Source of the DNA: Sporofaciens musculi
Lineage (GTDB): Bacteria > Bacillota > Clostridia > Lachnospirales > Lachnospiraceae
Direction of reading: 5' to 3'
Assembly: GCF_009830285.1 (NCBI RefSeq)
Contig: NZ_WUQX01000001.1
Location: forward strand, 2,480,501 to 2,544,500
Length of the DNA stretch: 64,000 bases
Made by a program: the position numbers and the translations under genes. Shown piece by piece: positions 19,442 through 27,667 of this stretch (its first letter is position 1; each line of letters starts with the position of its first letter). Under the pieces are notes generated by a model. That model was not told the DNA's origin, made no database searches, and worked only from the letters and a program-made list of their open reading frames with translations.

Positions 19442-19840
19442 TCAGACTGCCAGCTTCGCAAGCACAGCATTAATGAAAGCAGGGCCCTCATCGCTGCTGT
19501 ACTTCTTGGCAAGCTCAACGGCCTCGTCAATGGCAACACCCACCGGCACATCCTCATCCCACTTCATCTCATACACAGCAAGACGAAGGATGGTAAGATC
19601 CACCTTGTTCATACGGCTGGTCTTCCATCCCGTGGTGTGGGTATTCAAAAGGGCGTCAATCTCCTCTGCCTTCTTGGCAACCTTCTGGGCCTTCTGCCGG
19701 ATATAGTCAAGATCCTGCTCCCTTGGATTCTCTAGCTGCTCAAAATAAAGCCCCAACTGCTCAGGCATCTCCTCTGGCGGCCTAAATTCAATCCCAAACA
19801 CCATCTTAAAGATATGTTCTCTTAACTCTGACCTCTTCAC
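19442..19840 (-). CDS. nusB: Transcription antitermination factor NusB
   Basis: A 132-residue all-helical RNA-binding protein of rRNA antitermination, with MKRSELREHIFKMVFG and the conserved C-terminal block DVPVGVAIDEAVELAKKYSS. It follows the Asp23 gene directly, its ATG abutting that gene's stop. Confidence 0.94.
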   Translation of the reverse strand: MKRSELREHIFKMVFGIEFRPPEEMPEQLGLYFEQLENPREQDLDYIRQKAQKVAKKAEEIDALLNTHTTGWKTSRMNKVDLTILRLAVYEMKWDEDVPVGVAIDEAVELAKKYSSDEGPAFINAVLAKLAV

Positions 19841-20224
19841 TTATGCTTCCTCCGGCATATCCACTCCGGCAACACGGATATTAACATCAGCAACCTCAAG
19901 TCCTGTCATGTTCTCGATGGCAGCCTTCACCTTCTCCTGTACTCTCTGAGTGGTGTCCTTAATACTATACCCATAGTTCAGGTTCAATACTAAGGATACG
20001 GTCACGATTCCGTCCAGTACGTCAACCTTTACGCCTTTTGACAAAGACTTCATTCCAAACTTGCTCACAAGCTCTCTCGTAGCATTGCCAGTCATTGAGG
20101 AAACACCCTCCACCTCCATGGCAGCAAGGCCCGCAATGATCGCTACCACCTCGTCCGCAATCTTCACTTCTCCCAGATTCTCATCAGTCTGTATGGTATA
20201 TGTGTTACGTTCTTCTTTACTCAT
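19841..20224 (-). CDS. Asp23/Gls24 family envelope stress protein
   Basis: A 127-residue Asp23-family protein with VVAIIAGLAAMEVEGVSSM and the C-terminal ADVNIRVAGVDMP. Members are small, membrane-associated or surface-stress proteins, often located next to nusB in Clostridia, where one is called YqhY and tied to fatty acid synthesis control. It is the first gene of the long minus-strand operon, with a good GGAGG and a promoter upstream. Confidence 0.9.
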   Translation of the reverse strand: MSKEERNTYTIQTDENLGEVKIADEVVAIIAGLAAMEVEGVSSMTGNATRELVSKFGMKSLSKGVKVDVLDGIVTVSLVLNLNYGYSIKDTTQRVQEKVKAAIENMTGLEVADVNIRVAGVDMPEEA

Positions 20225-20263
20225 AATTCAGAAACCTCCTGTTCTAAGTATACACTTCTTTTT

Positions 20264-20291
20264 ATTATATCAAATTAATAGGAATTTGCAA
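20264..20291 (-). promoter_or_regulatory. Promoter of the asp23-nusB-xse-isp-dxs operon
   Basis: On the minus strand TTGCAA (20286-20291), 16 bases, then a perfect TATAAT (20264-20269), about 40 bases before the Asp23-family start codon. No other gene start lies between it and prfC. Confidence 0.55.
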
Positions 20292-20368
20292 ATAGGCGCT
20301 GTGAAATTTTTCCTGTTTTCCTCACGCGCTGTGTTACTGTCCGCCCCTTAAATCCAACCTATTAAATG

Positions 20369-21970
20369 CTATCTTCCAAATTCAGAAAGCTTAAGCCCCT
20401 CATTGCGCTCTGTGGTCATGCGGATACTCCAGTCATTGACAAACAACAAAAGGGGACGCCCCTTTAAATCCTTGACCTTCTTCATATCAGACGTTCCTGT
20501 CAGCTTGTCTAAATCAATGTCTGTATTTTCAATCCACCGGATATACTCGTAGGGCAGGTTATCCAGACGGATATCCACATTGTATTCATTCTCCAGACGG
20601 TACTTTAAAACGTCGAACTGGAGGACGCCTACTACGCCTACGATAATCTCCTCCATTCCTGTATTGAACTCCTGGAAAATCTGGATTGCACCCTCCTGGG
20701 CAATCTGGTTGATTCCTTTGATAAACTGCTTACGCTTCATGGTATCTACCTGACGGACTCTCGCAAAATGCTCTGGTGCGAAGGTAGGTATTCCCTCATA
20801 GGCAAAACGCTTGGCGGAAGTGGTCAGGGTATCTCCGATGGAGAAAATCCCTGGATCAAACACACCGATAATATCCCCGCCGTAGGCCTTGTCAATCATC
20901 TTGCGCTCGCTTGCCATCATCTGCTGAGGCTGGGAGAGGCGCACCTTCTTGCCGCCCTGAATATGGTATACATCCATTCCCGCCTCAAACTCACCGGAGC
21001 AGATTCGCATAAACGCAATCCTATCTCTGTGCGCCTTATTCATATTAGCCTGAATCTTGAACACAAAGGCGGAAAAATCCTTCTCCTCCATGGGGTCTAC
21101 CGCCCCCTGGTCGGATGTCCGCGGCAGAGGCGAGGTGGTCATACCAAGGAAATGCAAAAGGAAGGTCTCAACACCGAAATTGGTAAGGGCAGAGCCGAAG
21201 AACACAGGGGACAGTTCTCCCTTGCTCACCAACTCCTGGCTAAACTCTGCGCCTGCACCATCCTGAAGTTCAATTTCCTCCTTTAATTGCGAAAGCTGCG
21301 TATCCGTCACCCACTCCTTAAGCTTTGGGTCATCAATGGCAATCTTCATTACCTCCCCCTGGGTCGTTCCCTTGTGGGTATCGGAAAACAGCTCTACCAT
21401 CTTCGTATTGCGGTCATAGACTCCCCTGAATTCTTTGCCTGAGCCGATGGGCCAGTTCACGGGACAGGTGGCGATACCCAGCTCATTTTCAATGTCGTCC
21501 AGAAGCTCAAAGGTATCCATGGCCTCTCGGTCCATCTTATTGATAAATGTAAATATGGGGATGTGGCGCATAGTACACACCTTAAACAGCTTTCTGGTCT
21601 GGGCCTCCACACCCTTGGACGCGTCGATTACCATCACGGCGGAATCTGCCGCCATCAGCGTCCGATAGGTGTCCTCCGAGAAATCCTGATGCCCTGGCGT
21701 ATCCAGAATATTGATACAGTACCCGCCGTAGTTAAACTGTAATACCGAGGAGGTGACGGAGATCCCCCTCTCCTTCTCAATCTCCATCCAGTCCGAAACT
21801 GCGTGGCGGGCGGTGGCCTTGCCTTTTACGCTGCCCGCTAAGTTAATGGCGCCCCCATATAATAGGAACTTCTCCGTTAGAGTAGTCTTCCCCGCATCCG
21901 GATGGGAGATAATAGCAAAGGTCCGCCGTTTTTTAATCTGATTCTTTATTTCATCTGCAATCTGTGACAT
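20369..21970 (-). CDS. prfC: Peptide chain release factor 3
   Basis: GTPase that recycles RF1/RF2 from the ribosome. The 533-residue protein starts MSQIADEIKNQIKKRRTF and has G1 SHPDAGKTT, G3 DTPGHQDF and G4 NKMDR, followed by EF-Tu-like domain II and the RF3-specific C-terminus. I chose the ATG at 21970 with AGGAG upstream (a long spacer); the frame is open to 22132 but that part is not family sequence. Confidence 0.95.
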   Translation of the reverse strand: MSQIADEIKNQIKKRRTFAIISHPDAGKTTLTEKFLLYGGAINLAGSVKGKATARHAVSDWMEIEKERGISVTSSVLQFNYGGYCINILDTPGHQDFSEDTYRTLMAADSAVMVIDASKGVEAQTRKLFKVCTMRHIPIFTFINKMDREAMDTFELLDDIENELGIATCPVNWPIGSGKEFRGVYDRNTKMVELFSDTHKGTTQGEVMKIAIDDPKLKEWVTDTQLSQLKEEIELQDGAGAEFSQELVSKGELSPVFFGSALTNFGVETFLLHFLGMTTSPLPRTSDQGAVDPMEEKDFSAFVFKIQANMNKAHRDRIAFMRICSGEFEAGMDVYHIQGGKKVRLSQPQQMMASERKMIDKAYGGDIIGVFDPGIFSIGDTLTTSAKRFAYEGIPTFAPEHFARVRQVDTMKRKQFIKGINQIAQEGAIQIFQEFNTGMEEIIVGVVGVLQFDVLKYRLENEYNVDIRLDNLPYEYIRWIENTDIDLDKLTGTSDMKKVKDLKGRPLLLFVNDWSIRMTTERNEGLKLSEFGR

Positions 21971-22024
21971 AATTTTAGAAACACTCCTAAGATATAGTAT
22001 AGCCGCTTTTTTGCGTTGGTAAAC

Positions 22025-22053
22025 AGTATAGCATACCTGATTGGACAGTGCAA
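22025..22053 (-). promoter_or_regulatory. Extended -10 promoter of prfC
   Basis: On the minus strand TTGCAC (22048-22053), 17 bases, then TGCTATACT, an extended TGn -10 (TATACT at 22025-22030). It lies about 55 bases before the prfC ATG and about 90 bases from the IS110 insertion at 22,141. Confidence 0.55.
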
Positions 22054-22268
22054 CTATCCATCCTCCTTTTGGTTTTACCGCCCTTTCGCCCAATGGCGAG
22101 ACCGGTAAAGAAATAGATTTTAGCATAAGCAAAATCGGATAGTCCAGCTAAGAAATGTCAATAGCTAAAATGAAAAATGTTAAAAAAGTTTTTCAGAAGC
22201 ATTTGATGTAAAAAGGGTAACTTTAATAAGCCCACCCATGTGGAACTATTTAAAATTCATAAGACCTG

Positions 22269-23582
22269 TTAGGCTGCGTTCCGTACCTTGTCAGGCTGCG
22301 CTGCCAGATACCGCTCACAGTGTTCCTGAGGAGTGATGATCTCAAATGGTTTATTATCCCGGAGCATGGCAAAAATGATATTGCAGATTTTATGCATGAC
22401 AGCCCCGACAGCCACGTTTTTCTTCTTGCTTTTGCATTTGTCGGTATAATAGCCGTGGATAACTGGATTTACTGGTGTTTTTGTCCCTTTATCCACCTTA
22501 AGATTATTGATAGCCACCATATGCAGGATACGCCTGGCAAGGCTAGAACCCCTCTTGGACATGTGGACTTTATCCCCATTGAACTTGCCGGATTGCTTCA
22601 CGGCAGGATCCAAGCCGAAGTAAGCATAAAGCTTCTTTGGGGAAGAAAACAGGTCAAAGGAGCCCATTTCAGCGATCAGGACGGCTGCACTGAGAAAACC
22701 GACACCACGCAGGGACTGGAGAAGGAAGATACGGTCATAAACCGGCGTCCCTTCCAGCTTATCAACAGCCTTATGCAGGTCCTCAAGTATATTGTCCAGA
22801 TGCTCCTGGTATTCCCGGTAGGTTTTGATATACAGCCGGATCCGGAGTGCACTGCTTTGAAGCGCACGTCCGAAAACAGCGGCGTCCTTTGCGGCAGCAC
22901 GTATGGCATCATATTTGGAAACGGCATATTTTTCACCGAAACGTGCGGTTTTGCGTATGGTTTCCACAAGTATGTCTTTTGGGGCGGCAAGCATGTCTGC
23001 GGCAAGGGGGTAAGCTTCCAGGAGCTTTAAGGAAGTTTGGGTAGTGACCTTGCTAAACACTTTCCGGTATGCGGGAAAGGACACTTTCAGTTCCGCCGTG
23101 AGCTTCAGTACGACAGCGGACTGCAGGTCCTTGAAGTAATAGTAGTCCCGTACCAGGTTGCGCAGGTCAATGACCTCATCATCTGGTATGATGGAAGTCT
23201 TCAGGGAAGCATCCAGGCCGACTTTGGCAGCTTTTTTTGAATCAAATTTATCATTATGCAGTTTCCTAACGTTCATATTTGTGCTATTCTTAGTGATGAT
23301 AGGATTAATGACTGAGCAGTCAAACCCCTTATCACGAAGGAAGTACAGGAGCGGGATGTGGTAGATCCCGGTGGACTCAAGGAAGCAGCGGCTTTCGAGG
23401 GAATACATCTCTTGTGCTTCCTTTATTTTTGCGACAGCTTGCTCACGGGACTGCGGATCAGAATGAATGATCTTAAAAGGTTTTCCAGAGAGAATGCCAT
23501 TGGGCAGCATGATGGACATCCAGGTGAAGTCTGCGCCGACATCAAGCCCGACTGAGAGATAAGGGATGCTTTCAAGCATCAT
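22269..23582 (-). CDS. IS110-family transposase, copy 1
   Basis: A 437-residue recombinase with an N-terminal RuvC-like DEDD domain (about 8-165: first Asp in VGLDVGAD, Glu in FLESTGIYH, then NDKFDSKKAAKVGLD) and the C-terminal Transposase_20 domain containing the likely nucleophile Ser in SKRGSSLARR. The protein is identical to the copy at 36,918. It lacks its own ribosome binding site and overlaps the stop of a seven-codon leader frame. Known IS110 enzymes use a noncoding bridge RNA to choose donor and target. Confidence 0.95.
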   Translation of the reverse strand: MMLESIPYLSVGLDVGADFTWMSIMLPNGILSGKPFKIIHSDPQSREQAVAKIKEAQEMYSLESRCFLESTGIYHIPLLYFLRDKGFDCSVINPIITKNSTNMNVRKLHNDKFDSKKAAKVGLDASLKTSIIPDDEVIDLRNLVRDYYYFKDLQSAVVLKLTAELKVSFPAYRKVFSKVTTQTSLKLLEAYPLAADMLAAPKDILVETIRKTARFGEKYAVSKYDAIRAAAKDAAVFGRALQSSALRIRLYIKTYREYQEHLDNILEDLHKAVDKLEGTPVYDRIFLLQSLRGVGFLSAAVLIAEMGSFDLFSSPKKLYAYFGLDPAVKQSGKFNGDKVHMSKRGSSLARRILHMVAINNLKVDKGTKTPVNPVIHGYYTDKCKSKKKNVAVGAVMHKICNIIFAMLRDNKPFEIITPQEHCERYLAAQPDKVRNAA

Positions 23583-23659
23583 AAGTACTTTTGGTATTTC
23601 ATGGTTTTATCCTTTCAGGCAGGTATCCATTTCCAGAGGGCGGATACACAACCTAGCGG

Positions 23660-23845
23660 TTTATACAGGTATAGCCTGGGGCTTCCCAACCAGCCAAAAC
23701 ATAAATCACCACCGAATGGACTGACAGACTTTCTAAGAGGTTTCACCAGCCGGAAGGCCAGTTCCCAAGGAGGCGTCGTCAATGATCCTGCCTCCAGTGA
23801 TTATACCTCTATGTTTTGTCTGGTGCATTAAGGAAACCTCAGACA
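23660..23845 (-). ncRNA. Candidate bridge RNA of IS110 copy 1
   Basis: The noncoding stretch upstream of the transposase, identical to 36,655-36,840 in copy 2. It can fold into a 5' stem-loop (TGTCTG with CAGACA) followed by further stems. IS110-group elements are known to encode a structured RNA of roughly this size between left end and transposase. Exact ends are not defined by what I can see. Confidence 0.45.
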
Positions 23846-24015
23846 GGGTAAATAATGTTGCCTTATAACTTCTGATGGAAGGGGAACTCCTCCTTCTGTT
23901 ATATCTATATAGATTTATTAGATTGGACTTTGTAACTATTAACCAGTGGTCATTCTTGACTACACCATTATTATACTAGGAGGTATATAATTATTTTATC
24001 TACTGACCTCCCACA

Positions 24016-24094
24016 CCATATTGCGTGTCCAGATTGATACAATTTTTGAGCTAGTGCTATCGTTTTTACATTTATCTCAAATACCCGAAAATCA
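24016..24094 (+). repeat. Dispersed repeat, copy A
   Basis: About 79 bases that match 35,353-35,432 in the same orientation, beginning CCATATTGC and sharing GTCCAGATTGATACAATTTT, then a variable patch, then TTTTTACATTTA and AAATACCC. Both copies are near the island's IS110 elements. This could be a decayed miniature element; no coding potential. Confidence 0.6.
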
Positions 24095-24182
24095 ACACTT
24101 TTCAGAAAGGCAGATGCACCCATGCATGGGCAGCTATCGTTTTTTGAATTGAATTTGCCGCACTTTCGATATTCCAAAGTAT

Positions 24183-24229
24183 AAAAAATAACGATAGCCT
24201 GTTTTTCAGAGAGGCTATCGTTATTTTTT
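24183..24229 (-). terminator. Terminator after the HEPN gene
   Basis: A perfect 18-base inverted repeat (24183-24200 with 24212-24229) and an 11-base loop, followed on the minus strand by a T-rich arm. It lies 67 bases after the HEPN-gene stop. The symmetrical A/T arms would allow termination in both directions. Confidence 0.7.
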
Positions 24230-24296
24230 GCACCCAAAGGATTATCGCATCATTCCATTCTTTCAATCATCCAATAGTTACTTCCTCTTGGACTTC

Positions 24297-25037
24297 TTAT
24301 ACATTAAAAACAAGCCTATCTATATTAGGTAATTCTCCTATTTCTGCACAACGCAAAATTAATTGGTTAAGCAACATCGCCGTTTCCTCAACAAACAAAA
24401 ATACACTATCCTTTCTTTTGTTTCCATGAACAGCAGCAGACCTTGCATTATATAATTTCTTCGTTTTCTTAAATATTTCACTTGCTTTAACATCATCTTT
24501 ACCAGCCAAGAAACGAGCAATATAAAGACTCACTCTAAAACTAACCTCTGTGCTAACATTAAAAAGTGATTCTATTCCCGACCACAAAATAGCCAATTGT
24601 ACACGAGGCATTGAATGCCATCTATAAGTTGCCATTGAATGAACTGCCGTTTGGTAAATGTCGTAAGTCATCAGTTTTGATGCAGTAACATAATATTTAT
24701 TAATCCAATCTTCATCTATTTCTGACAAAATATAGCTTTTTGTTAACAATGCGTGAAACGAATAATTTGTAATATTTAAATAAGATGCATCTTTTAAATC
24801 ATAAGTCGGTTTATTGCATTGAAGATTACTCATAACTTCACAATTAAAAAGAGCTCCAAGTAAAATACAATCCCATTGTGCATTCCAAGTAGTAATAGCT
24901 AACTGTTTTGCATCAGGAGAGGTTATTCTTAGCTGCGATGATAGATTTTTAATGCTTAAAACAGCAACGGAAAAATCAACGTCATTTTTTAGTAAATTTG
25001 AAATACTTTCGAATTGAATTTCTGAATCTACTGGCAT
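24297..25037 (-). CDS. Apea-like HEPN-domain protein, probably 5'-truncated
   Basis: A 246-residue protein whose C-terminal half (about 150-235) looks like an Apea-type HEPN domain: IESLF, a helical stretch, then YNARSAAVHGNK, which contains the HEPN R-x4-H motif (RSAAVH). HEPN proteins are often ribonucleases in defence or toxin systems. The annotated ATG has no ribosome binding site and the frame stays open, with protein-like sequence, up to 25094, next to the left end of the IS3-family element at 25,107. The true N-terminus has therefore probably been lost. It is AT-rich compared with core genes. Confidence 0.55.
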   Translation of the reverse strand: MPVDSEIQFESISNLLKNDVDFSVAVLSIKNLSSQLRITSPDAKQLAITTWNAQWDCILLGALFNCEVMSNLQCNKPTYDLKDASYLNITNYSFHALLTKSYILSEIDEDWINKYYVTASKLMTYDIYQTAVHSMATYRWHSMPRVQLAILWSGIESLFNVSTEVSFRVSLYIARFLAGKDDVKASEIFKKTKKLYNARSAAVHGNKRKDSVFLFVEETAMLLNQLILRCAEIGELPNIDRLVFNV

Positions 25038-25159
25038 AAGTGTGACATGTTCCCGTAAATTTATTTCGCGAGAGCATGAGATTCTGGACTGGTGTTAGTA
25101 TATAAGTGTAGACAGGAAAAGTTGAACAATCTATACTATCAAATGAAGGAGCAAAGGAG

Positions 25160-25447
25160 ATGAAGGACATGGCGAAAAACCAAAAATCTTATACTCCGGA
25201 ATTTAAGCAGCAGATCGTGGATCTGTACAATGCCGGAGGAACCTCGTATCCACAACTGGAACGTGAATATGGCGTAAATAGAAGCACTATAAGCGGTTGG
25301 GTAAAACAGTTCTCCCCCATCAAGGTATCAGATGATGAGACTATCACCCTTAAGGAGTATAAAGCACTCCAGATAGAGAACCAGCGTCTTAAGATTGAGA
25401 ACGAAATATTAAAAAAAGCCACCGCCATATTCGCAAAAGAACAATAG
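25160..25447 (+). CDS. IS3-family OrfA (helix-turn-helix transposase subunit)
   Basis: About 95 residues. The N-terminal helix-turn-helix includes YTPEFKQQIVDLYNAGG and VNRSTISGWVKQF, followed by a leucine-zipper-like C-terminus (LQIENQRLKIENEILKKA). The A7 run in its last third is the expected slippage point for making the OrfAB fusion. Either the first ATG or the one three codons later could be the start. Confidence 0.88.
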   Translation: MKDMAKNQKSYTPEFKQQIVDLYNAGGTSYPQLEREYGVNRSTISGWVKQFSPIKVSDDETITLKEYKALQIENQRLKIENEILKKATAIFAKEQ

Positions 25448-26321
25448 CTGAGATCGTCACTTTTATCCAGCATAATTTAAACAACTATACCATAACCCAG
25501 CTTTGCAGTGCTTTGAAATTTCCAAGGAGTACTTATTACAAAGCTCTGGTTTGTGTGCCTTCAAACAGGCAGAAAGAGTACGAAAAATTTGGCCGGAAAG
25601 TGAAACAGGCATATGAGGATTCAAAGAAAAGGTACGGAGCTGTCAAAATATGCCGCATACTCAATGACAGCGGAACACCCTGCAGTGTTAAGCGGGTCCA
25701 AAGGCATATGGAAGATCAGGGGTTACGTTCTGTCGTGGTAAAGAAATACAACCACCATGCCAATCATGGCAGTGTACCAGATGATAAAGTGAATATCTTA
25801 AAACGTGATTTTAGGACGGAAACCATCAACCAAAAGTGGTGTACAGATATCACCTGCATTCATGTGCAGAAAGAAGGATGGACCTATCTGGCTTCTGTCA
25901 TGGACTTATGCATCCGTAAAATCATCGGCTATGCCTATGGCACATCATGACAGCGGAGCTGGCGGTTAAGGCGGTAGAGAATGCCTGCCTGAATGTCAGA
26001 GATGCAAAAGGGATCATTTTGCACAGCGACCTTGGAAGCCAGTATACGAGCCAGGCGTTTGAAGGATGTCTGAGCAGTAAAGAAATCTTGCATTCGTATA
26101 GCCGTAAGGGAAATCCATACGATAATGCCTGCATCGAATCGTTCCATTCCGTACTGAAAAAAGAAGAAATATATCTTCATACTTATCAAAATTCAAATGA
26201 AGCCCGCAGAGCAATCTTTGAATACATAGAAGGCTGGTATAACCGTAAGCGTATACATAGCTCTATCGGTTATCTAACGCCGCAGCAAAAGGAAGATGAG
26301 GAACTAAAAAAAGCAGCATAA
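25448..26321 (+). pseudogene. IS3-family OrfB integrase, frameshifted
   Basis: The rve-type DDE integrase. The frame entered by -1 slippage from orfA reads through TIAEIVTFIQHN and LKFPRSTYYKAL to IGYAYGTS and stops. The remainder resumes in another frame with MTAELAVKAVENA. The three catalytic residues are all encoded (WCTDITCI, HSDLGSQY, NACIESFHS) but on the two sides of the break, near 25,945. Losing one base in ACATCATGACA explains the shift. The element is probably inactive on its own. Confidence 0.8.
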
Positions 26322-26342
26322 TCTTTCAACTTTTTTTGTCTA

Positions 26343-26443
26343 AAGTATTGACATAGATCCACCTCAATGATGAAAGCACCGATGGAATCCTCCACCTCGA
26401 CTTCCGACACCGTCCCGTCTGCAAATTCATATTTAATTTTCAT
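26343..26443 (-). pseudogene. 5' fragment of a conjugative-element regulatory gene
   Basis: An ATG at 26443 with GGAGG 9 bases upstream opens a frame beginning MKIKYEFADGTVSEVEVED that is cut by the IS3-family element after about 33 codons. From memory this resembles the N-terminus of the small sigma-70-like regulators found in Firmicute integrative conjugative elements. Nothing else of that gene is present on the far side of the insertion sequence. Confidence 0.45.
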
Positions 26444-26482
26444 TCAGATTTCCTCCAGTCTTGAAATTTGGTTGAATGGCTT

Positions 26483-26737
26483 TCAAGACCGGAGTGGCGG
26501 CGCACGGTTTCTATATGGCCGGCGTTTCAGAGCGCAAAAAAGGCGCACCCGCACAATGGCAGGCACACCCATATTGAAAATGCTGTATTCTTTTGTATTC
26601 TTATCGGGAAACGAACAGAAATGTGTCGAATAAAAAAAGCCCGCAGTCCCCTTGGAAGGAACTGCGGTATGTACAGAAAAAAAATGATGTTTAGCCGCGG
26701 GCACCGGGATCTGGTCCCCTGCTCGTGCCATGCCCAT
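26483..26737 (-). other. Possible leader ORF upstream of the fragment at 26,343
   Basis: An 84-codon frame beginning MGMARAGDQIPVPAAK with AGGAGAGGGG before the ATG. It spans the hairpin terminator at 26,632-26,667 and ends before the fragment's start. The G+C-rich composition differs from the surrounding AT-rich genes. It may be a leader peptide of an attenuator or simply an open frame. Confidence 0.25.
26632..26667 (-). terminator. Hairpin terminator or attenuator in the conjugative-element remnant
   Basis: On the minus strand CCGCAGT pairs with ACTGCGG across a 13-base loop, followed by GC and seven T. It lies about 190 bases before the fragment's ATG and inside the possible leader frame, a layout typical of transcription attenuation. 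Confidence 0.7.
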
Positions 26738-26901
26738 GATATCCCCTCTCCTGGGGACAGCATTTTGTTCCGGCTTCCCCGGTGCCCGCTGGTGCCTCCC
26801 GCTGGAACCCCCTCCCGGAACCCCTTGAACAACAGAAAACACCCGGTAAAGTGCAGCCAGCCTGACTGCCTTTATCGGGCGTAAACACTTATTTTGGAGT
26901 C

Positions 26902-26947
26902 AAAAAGAGCGTGCTGCAATCCACATCTATAGTGAAACGCAGCACGC
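26902..26947 (-). terminator. Rho-independent terminator of the acetyltransferase operon
   Basis: GCGTGCTGC pairs with GCAGCACGC (nine perfect pairs, 26909-26947) and is followed on the minus strand by TCTTTTT. It lies 122 bases after the DUF1349 gene stop and closes the cluster that begins at the MATE gene. The rest of 26,668-27,068 shows no gene I can support. Confidence 0.85.
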
Positions 26948-27068
26948 CCTCCAACATATGTGTCACACTTCTTTTTCCGTTTTAATATATAATGAGCCGC
27001 CAGTAACATCTCCGAAAGTAAGAATGATCCACCAGAACCTTTACCAGTCCTAACTATGGACACTCCCA

Positions 27069-27656
27069 CTATTTATGGGCTTCCCACATACATTCTGTAA
27101 TCTGCATATTCGTAAATTCTGCCTGGAAAGAACCTTCTTCCGGACTGCAGGCATAGACGCCAAAAGAAATATCCCCATCCCCTTCCCACAAATGGCATAT
27201 CCGCATCTGCTGGAATGTAATGCCATCTGTACTGCACTCAATACAATAGTCTGATTCCCTTCGGCTAAGCCGGTACCACATAGATTTCACCGATGCATCA
27301 ATATCTGTCGTTGCCCAGTCAGAATACCCATGGTTTGTAACAACACTGCCAAGCCTCTGATACTGCTCATTTTCATATTCAATCGATGCTTTCATCCAAT
27401 TTTCACTATCCAGATACACTACAATACCGCATTGGTCAAATCTGGACTTGCTGTCAAATTCTGTTTTTACGATGAACGAAAAATACTTTTCCGACGTTTT
27501 CATCTGCAGGACTGGAGCACTGTCATTCTGAAACCCGTAATAGGTCCTCTGCCACAAATCAGTTTTTGGTTGTGTGTAAATAGTGATCCTGTCATCTGTC
27601 ACGTCACTTTGATCTGCTTCCCTGATCCAAAACAAGTTTTTCTTTTCAAATTTCAT
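27069..27656 (-). CDS. DUF1349 (YesU-like) concanavalin-fold protein
   Basis: A 195-residue protein of the DUF1349 family, a concanavalin A-like jelly roll. Visible features are WQRTYYGFQND, GIVVYLDSENWMKASIE and FGVYACSPEEGSFQAEFTN. No signal peptide, so it is cytoplasmic. Family members are often encoded with carbohydrate-use genes and are thought to bind or act on sugars; the exact reaction is not known. It is the last gene of the acetyltransferase cluster, 11 bases after the first acetyltransferase gene's stop. Confidence 0.75.
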   Translation of the reverse strand: MKFEKKNLFWIREADQSDVTDDRITIYTQPKTDLWQRTYYGFQNDSAPVLQMKTSEKYFSFIVKTEFDSKSRFDQCGIVVYLDSENWMKASIEYENEQYQRLGSVVTNHGYSDWATTDIDASVKSMWYRLSRRESDYCIECSTDGITFQQMRICHLWEGDGDISFGVYACSPEEGSFQAEFTNMQITECMWEAHK

Positions 27657-27667
27657 ATGAACCTCCT

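Larger units (their letters stand above)
22141..23980 (-). mobile_element. IS110-family insertion sequence, copy 1
   Basis: An element of 1,840 bases defined by comparison with the inverted copy at 36,520-38,358. The two match end to end; I found one difference, a run of six A here (22182-22187) against five T in the other copy. The element carries one transposase gene, a 398-base noncoding left end upstream of it and a short right end. There are no terminal inverted repeats, as expected for IS110. A CT dinucleotide is shared at both junctions, consistent with a CT recombination core. It inserted about 90 bases upstream of the prfC promoter. Confidence 0.93.
25107..26342 (+). mobile_element. 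IS3-family insertion sequence with broken orfB
   Basis: About 1.24 kb. Imperfect terminal inverted repeats are visible: TAGACAGGAAAAGTTGA at the left (from 25,109) and its counterpart TAGACAAAAAAAGTTGA at the right (to 26,342). It contains orfA and orfB in the usual -1 arrangement with a run of seven A (25411-25417) as likely frameshift site. I could not find a convincing target duplication, and the two flanks look like different genes, so a deletion or rearrangement may have followed insertion. Confidence 0.85.

Noticed and set aside
23971-24237. 88-codon open frame next to IS110 copy 1
   Set aside because: It runs through the dispersed repeat and a terminator hairpin, has no ribosome binding site and no protein-like conservation visible.
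25101-26350. Target-site duplication for the IS3-family element
   Set aside because: The bases flanking the inverted repeats do not give a consistent 3-base duplication for any choice of end, so none is claimed.
26483-26888. Several overlapping GC-rich open frames on both strands
   Set aside because: Mutually overlapping, no recognisable domain; at best one leader frame is real and it is listed with low confidence.
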